Below, piece after piece: positions 8,869-17,433 of a stretch of DNA of 64,000 bases (position 1 is its first letter; each line of letters starts with the position of its first letter). The notes under the pieces were generated by a model, which worked only from the letters and a program-made list of their open reading frames with translations, ran no database searches and was not told the origin of the DNA. A program made the translations under genes and the position numbers. This DNA is from Novosphingobium pokkalii (GTDB taxonomy: Bacteria; Pseudomonadota; Alphaproteobacteria; Sphingomonadales; Sphingomonadaceae): assembly GCF_014652855.1 (NCBI RefSeq), contig NZ_BMZP01000016.1:1-64000 (forward strand). The letters run 5' to 3'.

Positions 8869-10170
8869 TCAGAGAATGTACTTCGACAAGTCCGCGTTGC
8901 CGGCAAGGCCCGCCAAGCGGTCAGACACATAGGCTTCGTCCACCGTCACCGTAGTGCCCACGCGATCCTCGGCATCGAAGCTTACTTCCTCCAGCAGCTT
9001 TTCCATCACCGTCTGCAAGCGGCGGGCGCCGATGTTCTCGACGCTTTCGTTCACTTGCGCGGCCGTGCGGGCAATCGCGCGCACCGCCTCGGGGGTGAAA
9101 TCGAGCGTGACCTGCTCGGTGCCGAGCAGCGCGCGATACTGTTCCACCAGGTTGGCGCGGGTTTCGGCGAGGATGCGCACGAAGTCGTCCTCGCTCAGCG
9201 CCTTCAGCTCCACCCGGATCGGCAGGCGCCCCTGCAATTCGGGCAGCATGTCCGAAGGCTTGGCCACATGGAACGCGCCCGAGGCAATGAACAGCACATG
9301 GTCGGTCTTCATCGGGCCATACTTGGTGGCCACCGTCGTGCCTTCAATCAGCGGCAGCAGGTCGCGCTGCACGCCTTCGCGGCTGACCGAGCCGCCGCGC
9401 ACATCGGACACCGCGATCTTGTCGATCTCGTCGATGAACACGATGCCGTTGGTTTCGGCGTTCTGGAGCGCCACGCGGGCCACGTCATCCTGGTCCATGC
9501 GCTTTTCGGACTCTTCGTCCACCAGCTTGTCCCAGGCATCGGCCACGCGCATCTTGCGCCGCTTGAGCGGCTGGCGGCCAAACGCCTTGCCCATCATGTC
9601 CGACAGGTTGATCATGCCGACATTGCCGCCGAGCCCTGGAATTTCCATCGGGGCGGCGGGTGCATCCTCCACCTCGATTTCCACTTCCACGTCGTTCATC
9701 GCGCCTTCGCTCAGCCGCTGGCGAAAGCTTTCGCGCGTTGCCTCGCTGGCGCCGTCGCCCACCAGGGCCTTGAGCAGGCGGTCCATCGCCGCCTTGCTGG
9801 CTGCGTCGCGCACGGCTTCGCGGCGGCGGTCCTTTTCCAGGCGGATCGCTTCTTCGGCCAGATCGCGGGCGATCTGTTCCACGTCGCGGCCGACATAGCC
9901 CACTTCGGTGAACTTGGTCGCTTCCACCTTGACGAAGGGCGCATCGGCGAGGCGCGCCAAGCGGCGGCTGATCTCGGTCTTGCCGCAGCCGGTCGGCCCG
10001 ATCATCAGGATGTTTTTGGGGGAAACCTCGTCGCGCAGATCGGGCGAGAGGCGCTGGCGGCGCCAGCGGTTGCGCAGCGCCACGGCCACCGCGCGCTTGG
10101 CCTCGGCCTGGCCGACGATATGTTCGTCCAGCGCGCGGACGATGGCCTTGGGGGTCAGACTGTCGAGCAT
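8869..10170 (-). CDS. hslU: ATP-dependent protease ATPase subunit HslU
   Basis: A 433-residue AAA+ unfoldase that forms hexamers and feeds substrates to HslV. Walker A is GPTGCGKTE near residue 58. An I-domain insertion (about residues 110-230, acidic around VEVEIEVEDAP) follows, then Walker B VFIDEIDK, a sensor region and the typical C-terminus DLSKYIL that docks into HslV. Length is normal. Its start overlaps the hslV stop by one base, so the two are co-translated in the order hslV then hslU. Confidence 0.97.
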   Translation of the reverse strand: MLDSLTPKAIVRALDEHIVGQAEAKRAVAVALRNRWRRQRLSPDLRDEVSPKNILMIGPTGCGKTEISRRLARLADAPFVKVEATKFTEVGYVGRDVEQIARDLAEEAIRLEKDRRREAVRDAASKAAMDRLLKALVGDGASEATRESFRQRLSEGAMNDVEVEIEVEDAPAAPMEIPGLGGNVGMINLSDMMGKAFGRQPLKRRKMRVADAWDKLVDEESEKRMDQDDVARVALQNAETNGIVFIDEIDKIAVSDVRGGSVSREGVQRDLLPLIEGTTVATKYGPMKTDHVLFIASGAFHVAKPSDMLPELQGRLPIRVELKALSEDDFVRILAETRANLVEQYRALLGTEQVTLDFTPEAVRAIARTAAQVNESVENIGARRLQTVMEKLLEEVSFDAEDRVGTTVTVDEAYVSDRLAGLAGNADLSKYIL

Positions 10171-10727
10171 CAGATTTCTTCCAGCGTCACGCGGTCGTTG
10201 GTGAACACGCAGATGTCTGCCGCCACCTGCATGGCGCGGCGGGCAATCTTTTCGGGATCGTCTTCATAGAGATCGACCGCACGGGCGGCGGCCAGGGCAT
10301 AGTTGCCACCCGAACCGATCGCCGCGATGCCGCCTTCGGGCTCCAGCACGTCGCCATTGCCGGTCAGCACCAGCAGGGTGCTGGCATCGGCCACGATCAT
10401 CAGCGCTTCCAGATTGCGCAGATACTTGTCGGTGCGCCAGTCCTTGGCCAGTTCCACCGCCGCGCGCATCAACTGGCCGCGATGCTGCTCCAGCTTGCGC
10501 TCCAGCCGCTCGAACAGGGTAAAGGCATCGGCCGTGGCCCCGGCAAAGCCGGCGATCACGCTGCCGTCGCCAATGCGCCGCACCTTGCGGGCATTGGGCT
10601 TCATCACCGTGTTGCCCATGGAAACCTGGCCGTCGCCCGCGATCACGGTACGGCCGTTCTTCTTCACCCCGATGATGGTGGTGCCATGCCACTGGACCAG
10701 GCCGTGGCTCGCCTTGCTATCGTCCAT
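10170..10727 (-). CDS. hslV: ATP-dependent protease peptidase subunit HslV
   Basis: A 185-residue proteasome-like threonine peptidase that forms a dodecamer in the cytoplasm. The mature N-terminus is the TT at residues 16-17 (WHGTTIIGVKKNG), so a 15- or 16-residue leader must be removed. Alphaproteobacterial HslV commonly has such a leader. Conserved blocks IAGDGQVSMGNTVMK, GFAGATADAFTLFE and AIGSGGNYALAAARA are present. The start codon lies in an 11-base-pair hairpin (10726-10752), described separately. Confidence 0.97.
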   Translation of the reverse strand: MDDSKASHGLVQWHGTTIIGVKKNGRTVIAGDGQVSMGNTVMKPNARKVRRIGDGSVIAGFAGATADAFTLFERLERKLEQHRGQLMRAAVELAKDWRTDKYLRNLEALMIVADASTLLVLTGNGDVLEPEGGIAAIGSGGNYALAAARAVDLYEDDPEKIARRAMQVAADICVFTNDRVTLEEI

Positions 10728-10752
10728 CCCGGCGATATGGGATCGCCGGGAT
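10726..10752 (-). promoter_or_regulatory. Perfect 11-bp hairpin covering the hslV start
   Basis: ATCCCGGCGAT and its exact complement ATCGCCGGGAT flank a five-base loop. On the minus strand the 3' arm contains CCGGGAT, whose last two bases are the A and T of the hslV start codon. In the mRNA the translation start would be paired. It could limit hslV translation, or act as a processing or attenuation structure between bamE and hslV. There is no T-run, so a simple terminator is less likely. Confidence 0.5.
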
Positions 10753-10772
10753 CGCTTTCAAGCAGCGGCCGA

Positions 10773-11294
10773 TCAGCTACCGTTCGGGCCGGAGCCGGTC
10801 GGGCCACGGCCCTGGCCGACCGTGCCGCCGGGCATGGCGCCAACCGAGCCGATGTTGCCGAACAGATCCTGGAAGAAGCTGCGGTTGCGGCCCAGGGTCG
10901 GCGTGGCTTCGCGCACCGGGTGGATCGTCGGCACGCGGGTCAGCGTCACGCGGTCGACCGTGCTGACGTTGCCGGCCGGATCGAAGTTGACCTTCATCAC
11001 CTGCTCGTTGGTCGTGCGCGGGCGCTTGAAGGGCTTCTGGCGGGTGTCGATCGAGACGTAATACCAGCTCTGCGGGCCGAACTGGCTCTTGAACGTGGCC
11101 TGGCCCAGCGCGCGTTCCACCGACATGCGGTTGTCCACGCCCGGCTGCACCGAATCGGTCAGCGCCTTGTCCATCTGGAACCCGCGATGGTCGTGGATGC
11201 TGGCGCAGCCGCTGACAAGCACCACCAGCCCGGCCAGTGCAGCGCCCTTGAAAGCCAGCGCCGCGCCGTTCAGGGCCATCCGATTCTCGCGCAT
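10773..11294 (-). CDS. bamE: Outer-membrane assembly lipoprotein BamE (SmpA/OmlA)
   Basis: A 173-residue lipoprotein of the BAM complex that helps insert beta-barrel proteins. A signal peptide ends in a lipobox (LVVLVSGC, then ASIH), followed by the BamE fold (MSVERALGQATFKSQFGPQSWYYVS, then QVMKVNFDPAGNVSTVDRV) and a Gly/Pro-rich tail. The tail from about residue 135 is longer than in E. coli, as is usual in sphingomonads. The start at 11294 is chosen because GGAG lies eight bases upstream. It precedes hslV on the same strand by 45 bases and is divergent from the cytochrome chaperone gene. Confidence 0.9.
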   Translation of the reverse strand: MRENRMALNGAALAFKGAALAGLVVLVSGCASIHDHRGFQMDKALTDSVQPGVDNRMSVERALGQATFKSQFGPQSWYYVSIDTRQKPFKRPRTTNEQVMKVNFDPAGNVSTVDRVTLTRVPTIHPVREATPTLGRNRSFFQDLFGNIGSVGAMPGGTVGQGRGPTGSGPNGS

Positions 11295-11525
11295 TCCATC
11301 ACTCCACATTCGACCCTTGGCCGACCGGCCAGGGGCCATGGCCCCCATCGATCCGCCGGCACAACGCACAAAGGCCCACTTTGCCTTCGCGCCGCAGCGC
11401 CCTATATCCGCGCAAGCCTTAGGGGCGAAACGGGTTGTCCGCAATGGCGGCGTGCCGGTTTGCGCCACGCAGGTGCAATTGGCGGCGCCCGGCGTCGCTT
11501 CCACGATCGCAAAGGATGCCCGCCC

Positions 11526-12041
11526 ATGTCCCTGCTCGCCCGCCTGCTGGGCCAGACCCGCGACGATCGCGATGCCGCCCGCCCGCTGTGGCACCGCGTA
11601 GTGGCCATTGCGCGCGAAAAGGAATGGTATGCCGATTGCGGCGTGGCCGATACGGTGGCCGGGCGGTTCGACATGATCACCCTGATCCTGTCGCTGGTGC
11701 TGGTGCGGATGGAGCGTGACGAAGGCCTGATCCAGCCCTCGGTATGGTTGACCGAACTCTTCGTGGAAGACATGGACGGCCAGCTCCGCGAAAGCGGCGT
11801 GGGCGATCTGGTGGTGGGCAAGCACGTGGGCAAGCTGATGGGCACGCTCGGCGGCCGGCTCGGCGCCTATCGCGAGGGGCTTGAGGCAGGTGAAGACGCC
11901 TTTGCCGCGGCCCTTGCCCGCAACATGACTTTGACGGACGGCGCAGCCCCCCTGCCCCTCGCCCGCCGCGCCCGCGCCTTTGCCGCCGGGCTGGCGCTGG
12001 CACCGGCAGACCGGGTGCTCGCCGCGGAGATTGGACGATGA
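11526..12041 (+). CDS. Ubiquinol-cytochrome c chaperone family protein
   Basis: A 171-residue protein (MSLLARLLGQ start) of the ubiquinol-cytochrome c chaperone family, the bacterial relatives of mitochondrial Cbp3 that assist bc1 complex assembly. The pattern LWHRVVAIAREKEWYADCGVADTVAGRFDMITLILSL, then LTELFVEDMDGQLRESGVGD and GKHVGKLMGTLGGRLGAY, is the family signature. An open frame extends upstream over bamE but only the part from ATG 11526 is real. It overlaps the next gene by four bases, which indicates coupling. Confidence 0.88.
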   Translation: MSLLARLLGQTRDDRDAARPLWHRVVAIAREKEWYADCGVADTVAGRFDMITLILSLVLVRMERDEGLIQPSVWLTELFVEDMDGQLRESGVGDLVVGKHVGKLMGTLGGRLGAYREGLEAGEDAFAAALARNMTLTDGAAPLPLARRARAFAAGLALAPADRVLAAEIGR

Positions 12042-12559
12042 GCGATACCCCCGAATATTCCTGCGTGATCGACTTGCGCCAGATCGGCGATGCACCCGTG
12101 GTGCTGGAACCCGATGAAGCGGCGCGCCGCCGCCTGGCCGGGCGCTTCGGCCTCTCGGCGATCGAGACGATGCGCGCGCAGGTGACGCTCAAGGCCGATG
12201 GCCCGGTGGTGCGCGCCGATGGCCGGCTGACCGCCGCGATCCAGCAGGCCTGCGCCATTTCCGGCGAGGATTTCCCGGTGAAGATCGACGAGGCGCTGCA
12301 CTTGCGCTTCGTGCCCGAAACGCAGGTGACGGCCGAACCTGACGAGGAAATCGAGATTTCCGCCGACGATTGCGACGAAATCCCCTATACCGGGCTGACC
12401 TTCGACCTGGGCGAGGCAGTGGCGCAAAGCCTGGCGCTGGCGATCGATCCCTTTGCCGAAGGCCCCCTGGCCGACAAGGCCCGCGCCGATCACAACCTCG
12501 CCGGTGACGATGCCAGCGGGCCCTTTGCCGCGCTCGCCGCGCTGCGCAACCCGGAATAA
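12038..12559 (+). CDS. YceD family protein (DUF177)
   Basis: A 173-residue protein of the DUF177/YceD family. In many bacteria this family is encoded next to rpmF and is linked to 23S rRNA accumulation. Here rpmF is not adjacent. The family core is visible as QVTLKADGPVVRADGRLTAAIQQACAISGEDFPVKIDE, then an acidic stretch and DLGEAVAQSLALAIDPFA. Coupling to the cytochrome chaperone by an ATGA overlap is also seen in other alphaproteobacteria. Function in this order is inferred only from family. Confidence 0.85.
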   Translation: MSDTPEYSCVIDLRQIGDAPVVLEPDEAARRRLAGRFGLSAIETMRAQVTLKADGPVVRADGRLTAAIQQACAISGEDFPVKIDEALHLRFVPETQVTAEPDEEIEISADDCDEIPYTGLTFDLGEAVAQSLALAIDPFAEGPLADKARADHNLAGDDASGPFAALAALRNPE

Positions 12560-12571
12560 GGAAACAGGACC

Positions 12572-14032
12572 ATGGCTGGCCCGCAAGGCAACACCGCTCC
12601 CGGCGGGCCCGGGGCGCGCGATCTCACGCGCGGCCCGATTCTCAAGACCCTGCTGCTGTTCTCGCTGCCCACGCTGGTGGGCAATATCCTCCAGTCGCTC
12701 AACGGATCGATCAACGCGATCTGGGTCGGGCGCCTGCTCGGCGATTCGGCGCTGGCCGCCACGGCCAATGCCAACGTGGTGATGTTCCTGGTCTTTGCCG
12801 CCGTGTTCGGCTTCGGCATGGCCGCCACGGTGAAAGTGGGCCAGTCGTTTGGCGCGGGCAATGTCGATGCGGCGCGGCGCACGTTCGGCACGGCGGTCGG
12901 CTTCTGCGTCGGCCTGGCGGTGATCGTGGCCACGGCCGGTTGGCTCTATGCCCCGGCGCTGCTGCGGATCATGTCCACTCCGGCCGATATCTTCGCCTTT
13001 GCGCTGGCCTATCTGCGGGTGATCTTCGTGGCGCTGCCGGCCACGATGATCTCGGTGATGATCTCGATGGGCCTGCGCGGCGCGGGCGATGCCAAGACCA
13101 GCCTCTATTTCATGATCGTCTCGGTGGTGCTCGATTGCGGGCTCAACCCGGTGTTCATCGCCGGCCTTGGCCCGATTCCGGCGCTGGGCATTGCCGGCTC
13201 GGCGCTGGCCACGGCGATTTCGTCCTATGTCTCGATGCTGGTGCTGGTGATCTATGCCTATGCCCGCAACCTGCCGCTGCGCCTGCGCGGGCACGAGCTG
13301 GGCTACCTGCTCCCGCGCATGGACGAATTGCGCTACATCGTCACCAAGGGCCTGCCGATGGGCGCGCAGATGCTGATCGTCTCGGGCGCGGGCATCGTCA
13401 TGCTTGGCCTGGTCAATCGCGAAGGCTCGGTGACAAGCGCGGCCTATGGCGCCTCGCTCCAGGTGTGGACCTATCTCCAGATGCCGGCGATGGCCATTTC
13501 CGCCGCGCTCAGCGCCATGGCGGCGCAGGCAATCGGTGCCGGACTGGTGGAGCGCCTCGGCCGCATCACCCGCGCCGGGCTGATCCTCAACCTGGCGGTC
13601 ACCGGCACGATGACCGCGCTGCTGCTGCTGTTCGACCGGCCGGTGCTGGTGCTGTTCCTGGGCTCCACCAGTCCGGCGGTGGACATGGCGCGCCACATCC
13701 AGATGCTGGCAAGCTGGAGCTACATCCTGTTCGGCATGACCATCATGCTGTTCGGCACGATGCGCGCGGGCGGCGTGGTCATGGCCCCGCTGATGGTGCT
13801 GGCCGTGGCGATGTTCCCGGCGCGGCTCGGGTTCTATCACCTCGCCTATCCCACGCTGGGCGCCGATGCGCTGTGGCTGGCATTCCCGGTCGGCTCGCTC
13901 GCGGCGGTGGCAATGGCCGCCATTGCCTATGCCCAGCCGGGCTGGCGCGCGCGGGCACAGTCCATCGGCGCGGCACGGCGCCAGCAGGCCGAAGCGGCGG
14001 CAGAATGCGCGGCGGAAACGATGCCAGGCTGA
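12572..14032 (+). CDS. MATE family multidrug/sodium efflux transporter
   Basis: A 486-residue inner-membrane protein with 12 hydrophobic segments in two similar halves, typical of MATE exporters. The first half starts GPILKTLLLFSLPTLVGNILQSLNGSINAIWVGRLLG. The repeat half begins GLPMGAQMLIVSGAGIVMLGLVN. ATG 12572 follows GGAAACAGG. It sits 12 bases after the DUF177 gene and may be co-transcribed. The C-terminus is an Ala/Arg-rich soluble tail. Substrate is unknown. Confidence 0.9.
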   Translation: MAGPQGNTAPGGPGARDLTRGPILKTLLLFSLPTLVGNILQSLNGSINAIWVGRLLGDSALAATANANVVMFLVFAAVFGFGMAATVKVGQSFGAGNVDAARRTFGTAVGFCVGLAVIVATAGWLYAPALLRIMSTPADIFAFALAYLRVIFVALPATMISVMISMGLRGAGDAKTSLYFMIVSVVLDCGLNPVFIAGLGPIPALGIAGSALATAISSYVSMLVLVIYAYARNLPLRLRGHELGYLLPRMDELRYIVTKGLPMGAQMLIVSGAGIVMLGLVNREGSVTSAAYGASLQVWTYLQMPAMAISAALSAMAAQAIGAGLVERLGRITRAGLILNLAVTGTMTALLLLFDRPVLVLFLGSTSPAVDMARHIQMLASWSYILFGMTIMLFGTMRAGGVVMAPLMVLAVAMFPARLGFYHLAYPTLGADALWLAFPVGSLAAVAMAAIAYAQPGWRARAQSIGAARRQQAEAAAECAAETMPG

Positions 14033-14099
14033 TTGGGCCCGGCTGATTGGGCCCGGCTGACCGGGCGGGGCTGAAACGGGGAAATGTGGGGGGATTTCT

Positions 14100-14400
14100 G
14101 TTGCCCGGCACCCCCCGGGCCGCTGGTATCACTTCTGTTGACCGGTGTGTCCGACCGCGCTTTCGCTTTGTAAGATCAGGCCGTTAGGCCGTCAGGTTAC
14201 GCGGCGAGAGCAAGTGCTTCGTTGTCGTTGGCACTTGTAGGTTTTGAGCCTTTAACGGGTTACTCAGCCCGGGCGAAAACAGCGCTTTTCAACACACGTC
14301 GATCCTAGTTCGGCCCCGTCATCTTGCCCGCCGGAACGGGAAAGGTGGTGGAGCCGCCGGGTACCGCCCCCGGGTCCGCTGCATCTATTGCACGCCGCAG
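14100..14400 (-). ncRNA. ssrA: tmRNA, circularly permuted two-piece form
   Basis: The minus strand encodes a tag frame at 14232-14197 reading ANDNEALALAA then TAA, the classic proteolysis tag. The coding piece starts at 14317 with GGGGCCGAACTAGGATCGACG, the usual tmRNA 5' end. Upstream on the minus strand, the acceptor piece ends at 14346 in CGGCTCCACCA. Its CGGCTCC pairs with GGGGCCG over seven base pairs with one G-U, forming the tRNA-like acceptor stem. A T-arm (CCGGG, seven-base loop, CCCGG) precedes it. The 28 bases at 14318-14345 between the pieces would be excised. The acceptor-before-coding order defines the permuted alphaproteobacterial tmRNA that rescues stalled ribosomes with SmpB. 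The outer ends are approximate. Confidence 0.93.
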
Positions 14401-14480
14401 TTTATCGCCATAGCCGGGTCAAACCCGGCAAAGCCCCATATAGGCATTCCGCGCGCAATGGGAAGGGGGCGATAGGAAAC

Positions 14481-14663
14481 GGGCGTCGACATGCTCAGGG
14501 CGAACGGAATCAGGGAACAAAATCCCATGCCCCGTTCGCCCTGAGCCTGTCGAAGGGCGCCGGCGCTGCGCCCGGATGCGGGGGGCTTCGACAAGCTAAG
14601 CCCGAACGGGTCCTCAGGAAATCTACACCTCCCTCCGTTCGCCCTGAGCGTGTCGAAGGGCGC
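14481..14663. repeat. Dispersed repeat, family B (several units)
   Basis: At least four units related to CGTTCGGGCTGAGCTTGTCG are packed here in alternating orientation (near 14490, 14535, 14587 and 14637). The spacers differ. The block fills the gap between ssrA and mscL together with the tmRNA. No gene is seen in it. Confidence 0.8.
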
Positions 14664-14683
14664 CAACACCGCGCCCCCCGCCT

Positions 14684-15157
14684 TCAATCCCTGGCTTTCA
14701 GCGCATCCCTGATCTCGATCAGCAGGTCCACTTCGCTCGGCCCCTTGGGCGCTTCGGGTGCGGCAGGCTTCTCCTCGTGCTTGCGGATCAGGGAGTTGGC
14801 CGCTTTCACGATCAGGAAGATGATGAAGGCCACGATCAGGAAGTTGACGGCCTGGGTGATGAAATCGCCATAGCCGATCATCGGAACGCCGGCCGCCTTG
14901 AGCTGGGCATAGTTTTCAGGATCGCCCTTGAACGTGGCCGGGATCGGGCCGAGCCGCACGAAGAAGCGGGTGAAATCGACCCCGCCGGTCACGAAGCCGA
15001 CCACGGGCATGATCACGCTTTCGGTCAGCGAAGTAACGATCTTGCCAAACGCGCCGCCGATGATCACACCCACCGCCAGGTCGAGCACGTTGCCGCGTGC
15101 GATGAACGTCTTGAATTCTTCGAGAATGGCCACGGCCCTTTTCCCCTTTTTAACCAT
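14684..15157 (-). CDS. mscL: Large-conductance mechanosensitive channel MscL
   Basis: A 157-residue inner-membrane channel that opens on osmotic downshock, working as a pentamer. It begins MVKKGKRAVAILEEFKTFIARGNVLDLAVGVIIGGAFGKIV, the amphipathic helix and first membrane helix. The second helix is FLIVAFIIFLIVKAANSL, followed by a charged cytoplasmic helix. It is somewhat longer than E. coli MscL (136) because of a loop around residues 70-95 and a longer tail. The start at 15157 excludes an upstream in-frame extension that lacks homology. Confidence 0.95.
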   Translation of the reverse strand: MVKKGKRAVAILEEFKTFIARGNVLDLAVGVIIGGAFGKIVTSLTESVIMPVVGFVTGGVDFTRFFVRLGPIPATFKGDPENYAQLKAAGVPMIGYGDFITQAVNFLIVAFIIFLIVKAANSLIRKHEEKPAAPEAPKGPSEVDLLIEIRDALKARD

Positions 15158-15313
15158 CGGATGGCGAATGATTGCCACCGCGCGGCGCAAGCGGCAAGCG
15201 TGCAGGCCTCCGCCCGGCAAATGCTTTACAGTTCGACGAACGGCAGGCCACCGCCCTTGATCCGCAACGCTTGCACGCTATGTCATTCACGCATCTGCGA
15301 TAAGGATCGATCC

Positions 15314-15919
15314 ATGTCCCGCGCTTTTCACCGCTTCCTGCCCCGCTTTGCCCTGGCCGCCGTGGCGGCGGGCAGCCTTGCCGGCTGCGGGGTCAACACG
15401 ATTCCCACGGCCGAGGAAAACGCCAAGGCCAAGTGGGCCGAAGTGCAGAACCAGTATCAGCGCCGCGCCGATCTGGTGCCCAACCTGGTCGCCACGGTCA
15501 AAGGCTATGCCAAGCAGGAGCAGGACACCCTGGTCAAAGTGACCGAAGCCCGCGCCAAGGCGACATCGGTGCAGATCACTGCTGCCGACCTGACCGATCC
15601 GGCCAAGGTCGCAGCCTTCCAGAGCGCGCAGGGCCAGCTTTCGCAGGGCCTTGGCCGTCTGATGGCCAATGTCGAGGCCTATCCCGATCTCAAGTCGAAC
15701 CAGAATTTCCTGGCCCTGCAAAGCCAGCTCGAAGGCACGGAAAACCGCATCGCCATCGCGCGCCGCGATTACAACGACGCGGTCCAGTCCTACAACACCA
15801 CGATCCGCACGTTCCCGGCGGTGATCGGCGCCAAGGTGATCTATGGCGCCAAGCCGATGGTGCCGTTCCAGGCGACCACGCCGGGGGCGGAAGAAGCGCC
15901 CAAGGTCAATTTCAATTAA
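15314..15919 (+). CDS. lemA: LemA family protein, predicted lipoprotein
   Basis: A 201-residue protein of the LemA family with a signal peptide and lipobox (AGSLAGC then GVN), so probably lipid-anchored. The LemA core is visible: AKAKWAEVQNQYQRRADLVPNLVATVKGYAKQEQ, then LMANVEAYPDLKSNQNFLALQSQLEGTENRIAIARRDYNDAVQSYNTTIRTFP. Its cellular role is not established. Genes for LemA and TPM-domain proteins commonly sit together, as here. It is followed four bases later by the first TPM gene and likely forms an operon through the Nudix gene. Confidence 0.92.
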   Translation: MSRAFHRFLPRFALAAVAAGSLAGCGVNTIPTAEENAKAKWAEVQNQYQRRADLVPNLVATVKGYAKQEQDTLVKVTEARAKATSVQITAADLTDPAKVAAFQSAQGQLSQGLGRLMANVEAYPDLKSNQNFLALQSQLEGTENRIAIARRDYNDAVQSYNTTIRTFPAVIGAKVIYGAKPMVPFQATTPGAEEAPKVNFN

Positions 15920-15923
15920 GCCG

Positions 15924-16760
15924 GTGAAACGGCTCGCCACCCTTGCCCTGCTGGTGCTGGCGATCTTCGCCACGCCAATCTTTGGCACTTCGGCCTGGGC
16001 GCAAACCTTTCCCCAGCTTACCGGCCGGGTGGTGGACGATGCCCACCTGCTGTCGGTCGACCAGGTTGCCGCGCTGGACCAGAAGCTCGCCGCGCTGGAA
16101 AAGCAGTCGCAGCGCCAGTTGGTCGTCGCCACCGTGCCCGATCTGCAAGGGCAGGAGATCGAGGATTATGGCTATCGCCTGGGCCGCGCCTGGGGCCTGG
16201 GCGACAAGCAGCGCAACGATGGCGCGATCCTGCTGGTCGCGCCCAAGGAGCGCAAGGTGCGGATCGAGGTCGGCTATGGCCTCGAAGGCATCCTGACCGA
16301 CGCCTTGTCCGAAGTGATCATCCAGCGCGAGATCGTGCCCCGCTTCAAGGTGGGCGACTATTTCGGCGGCATCGACGCGGCGACCGACCAGCTCATCGCG
16401 CAACTGCAACTGCCCGAAGACCAGGCCAAGCAGGTCGCCGCACAAGCAGCCAAGGCGTCCGAGGAAGCCAGCCGGAAAGCCGCCGAACCACACTTCACCA
16501 TCGGCACGGTGGTGTTCCTGGTGATTTTCGGGCTGGTCTTCGTGGTGCCGTTCCTGGGCGCCATGGCCGGCGGCGGCCGGCGCTATCGCAGCGGGCCCGG
16601 CGTGATCGTCATTCCCAGCGGCGGCTGGGGCAGCGGTTGGGGCAGCGGCGGCAGCGGCTTTGGCGGCGGCTCCGATTGGGGCGGCAGCGGGGGTGGCGGC
16701 AGCGACTTTTCGGGCGGCGGCGGCAGCTTTGGCGGTGGCGGCGCCACGGGAGACTGGTGA
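15924..16760 (+). CDS. TPM domain protein with glycine-rich tail (YgcG family)
   Basis: A 278-residue envelope protein. A signal peptide (RLATLALLVLAIFATPIFGTSAWAQ) is followed by the TPM domain (residues about 30-160: RVVDDAHLLSVDQVAALDQKLAALE, then DGAILLVAPKERKVRIEVGYGLEG), an Ala/Lys linker, one membrane segment near 195-215, and a tail made almost wholly of Gly and Ser. TPM proteins have been linked to photosystem II repair in plants and to metal-dependent phosphatase activity. The bacterial role is unclear. The GTG start at 15924 is chosen because it directly precedes the signal peptide. Confidence 0.88.
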   Translation: MKRLATLALLVLAIFATPIFGTSAWAQTFPQLTGRVVDDAHLLSVDQVAALDQKLAALEKQSQRQLVVATVPDLQGQEIEDYGYRLGRAWGLGDKQRNDGAILLVAPKERKVRIEVGYGLEGILTDALSEVIIQREIVPRFKVGDYFGGIDAATDQLIAQLQLPEDQAKQVAAQAAKASEEASRKAAEPHFTIGTVVFLVIFGLVFVVPFLGAMAGGGRRYRSGPGVIVIPSGGWGSGWGSGGSGFGGGSDWGGSGGGGSDFSGGGGSFGGGGATGDW

Positions 16761-16761
16761 G

Positions 16762-17433
16762 ATGATCCTGACACCGGCCGACCAGGCCCGCATTGCCCAG
16801 GCCGTGGCCCAGGCCGAAGCCCATACCGCAGGCGAAATCGTGCCCGTCGTCACGGCCGCATCCGATCGCTATCTCGACGTCGCGCTCGCTTGGTCCGCCT
16901 TCGTGGCGTTTCTCGCCCTGGCCGCGCTGGAGATGGCGCCGGCGTTCTATGTAGCGCTGGTTGATCGCCTGCTTGGTCTCTGGGCCACGGAATGGAGCGC
17001 GCGCGCCTATTTCGGCCTGGCGCTGACCGTGGCGGCTATCAAGTTTGCCGCCATGCTCGCGCTGCTGCAATGGCGACGCATGCGCCTTTGGCTCACCCCC
17101 GCGCCGATCAAGCGCGCGCGCGTTCATGCCCGCGCGCTCACCGCCTTTCGCCTGAGCGCGGAAAGCCGCACGACTGGGCGCACCGGCGTGGTGCTCTATG
17201 TCTCGCTGGCCGAGCGCAAGGCAGAGATCATCGCCGATCGCGCCGTGGCTGATCACGTGCGCCCCGAAGTTTGGGGCGATGCCATGGCCGCACTGCTTGG
17301 CCCCTTGCGCGAAGGTCACCTGGCCGAAGGGCTGGAAGCCGCGATCGCGCGGATCGGCACCGTGTTGCAGGACGCCGCGCCGGCCCGCGCCCACGATCAC
17401 AACGAACTGCCCGACGGACCCATCCTGCTATGA
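16762..17433 (+). CDS. TPM domain protein, membrane-anchored
   Basis: A 223-residue protein. It opens with the start of a TPM domain (ARIAQAVAQAEAHTAGEIVPVVTAASDRY), then two hydrophobic stretches near residues 40-60 and 80-105 interrupt it, and the second half resumes (RTGVVLYVSLAERKAEIIADRAVADHV). This split TPM form is normally found paired with a YgcG-type TPM protein and LemA, as here. It starts one base after the previous stop, and its end overlaps the Nudix start, so the genes are coupled. Confidence 0.85.
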   Translation: MILTPADQARIAQAVAQAEAHTAGEIVPVVTAASDRYLDVALAWSAFVAFLALAALEMAPAFYVALVDRLLGLWATEWSARAYFGLALTVAAIKFAAMLALLQWRRMRLWLTPAPIKRARVHARALTAFRLSAESRTTGRTGVVLYVSLAERKAEIIADRAVADHVRPEVWGDAMAALLGPLREGHLAEGLEAAIARIGTVLQDAAPARAHDHNELPDGPILL

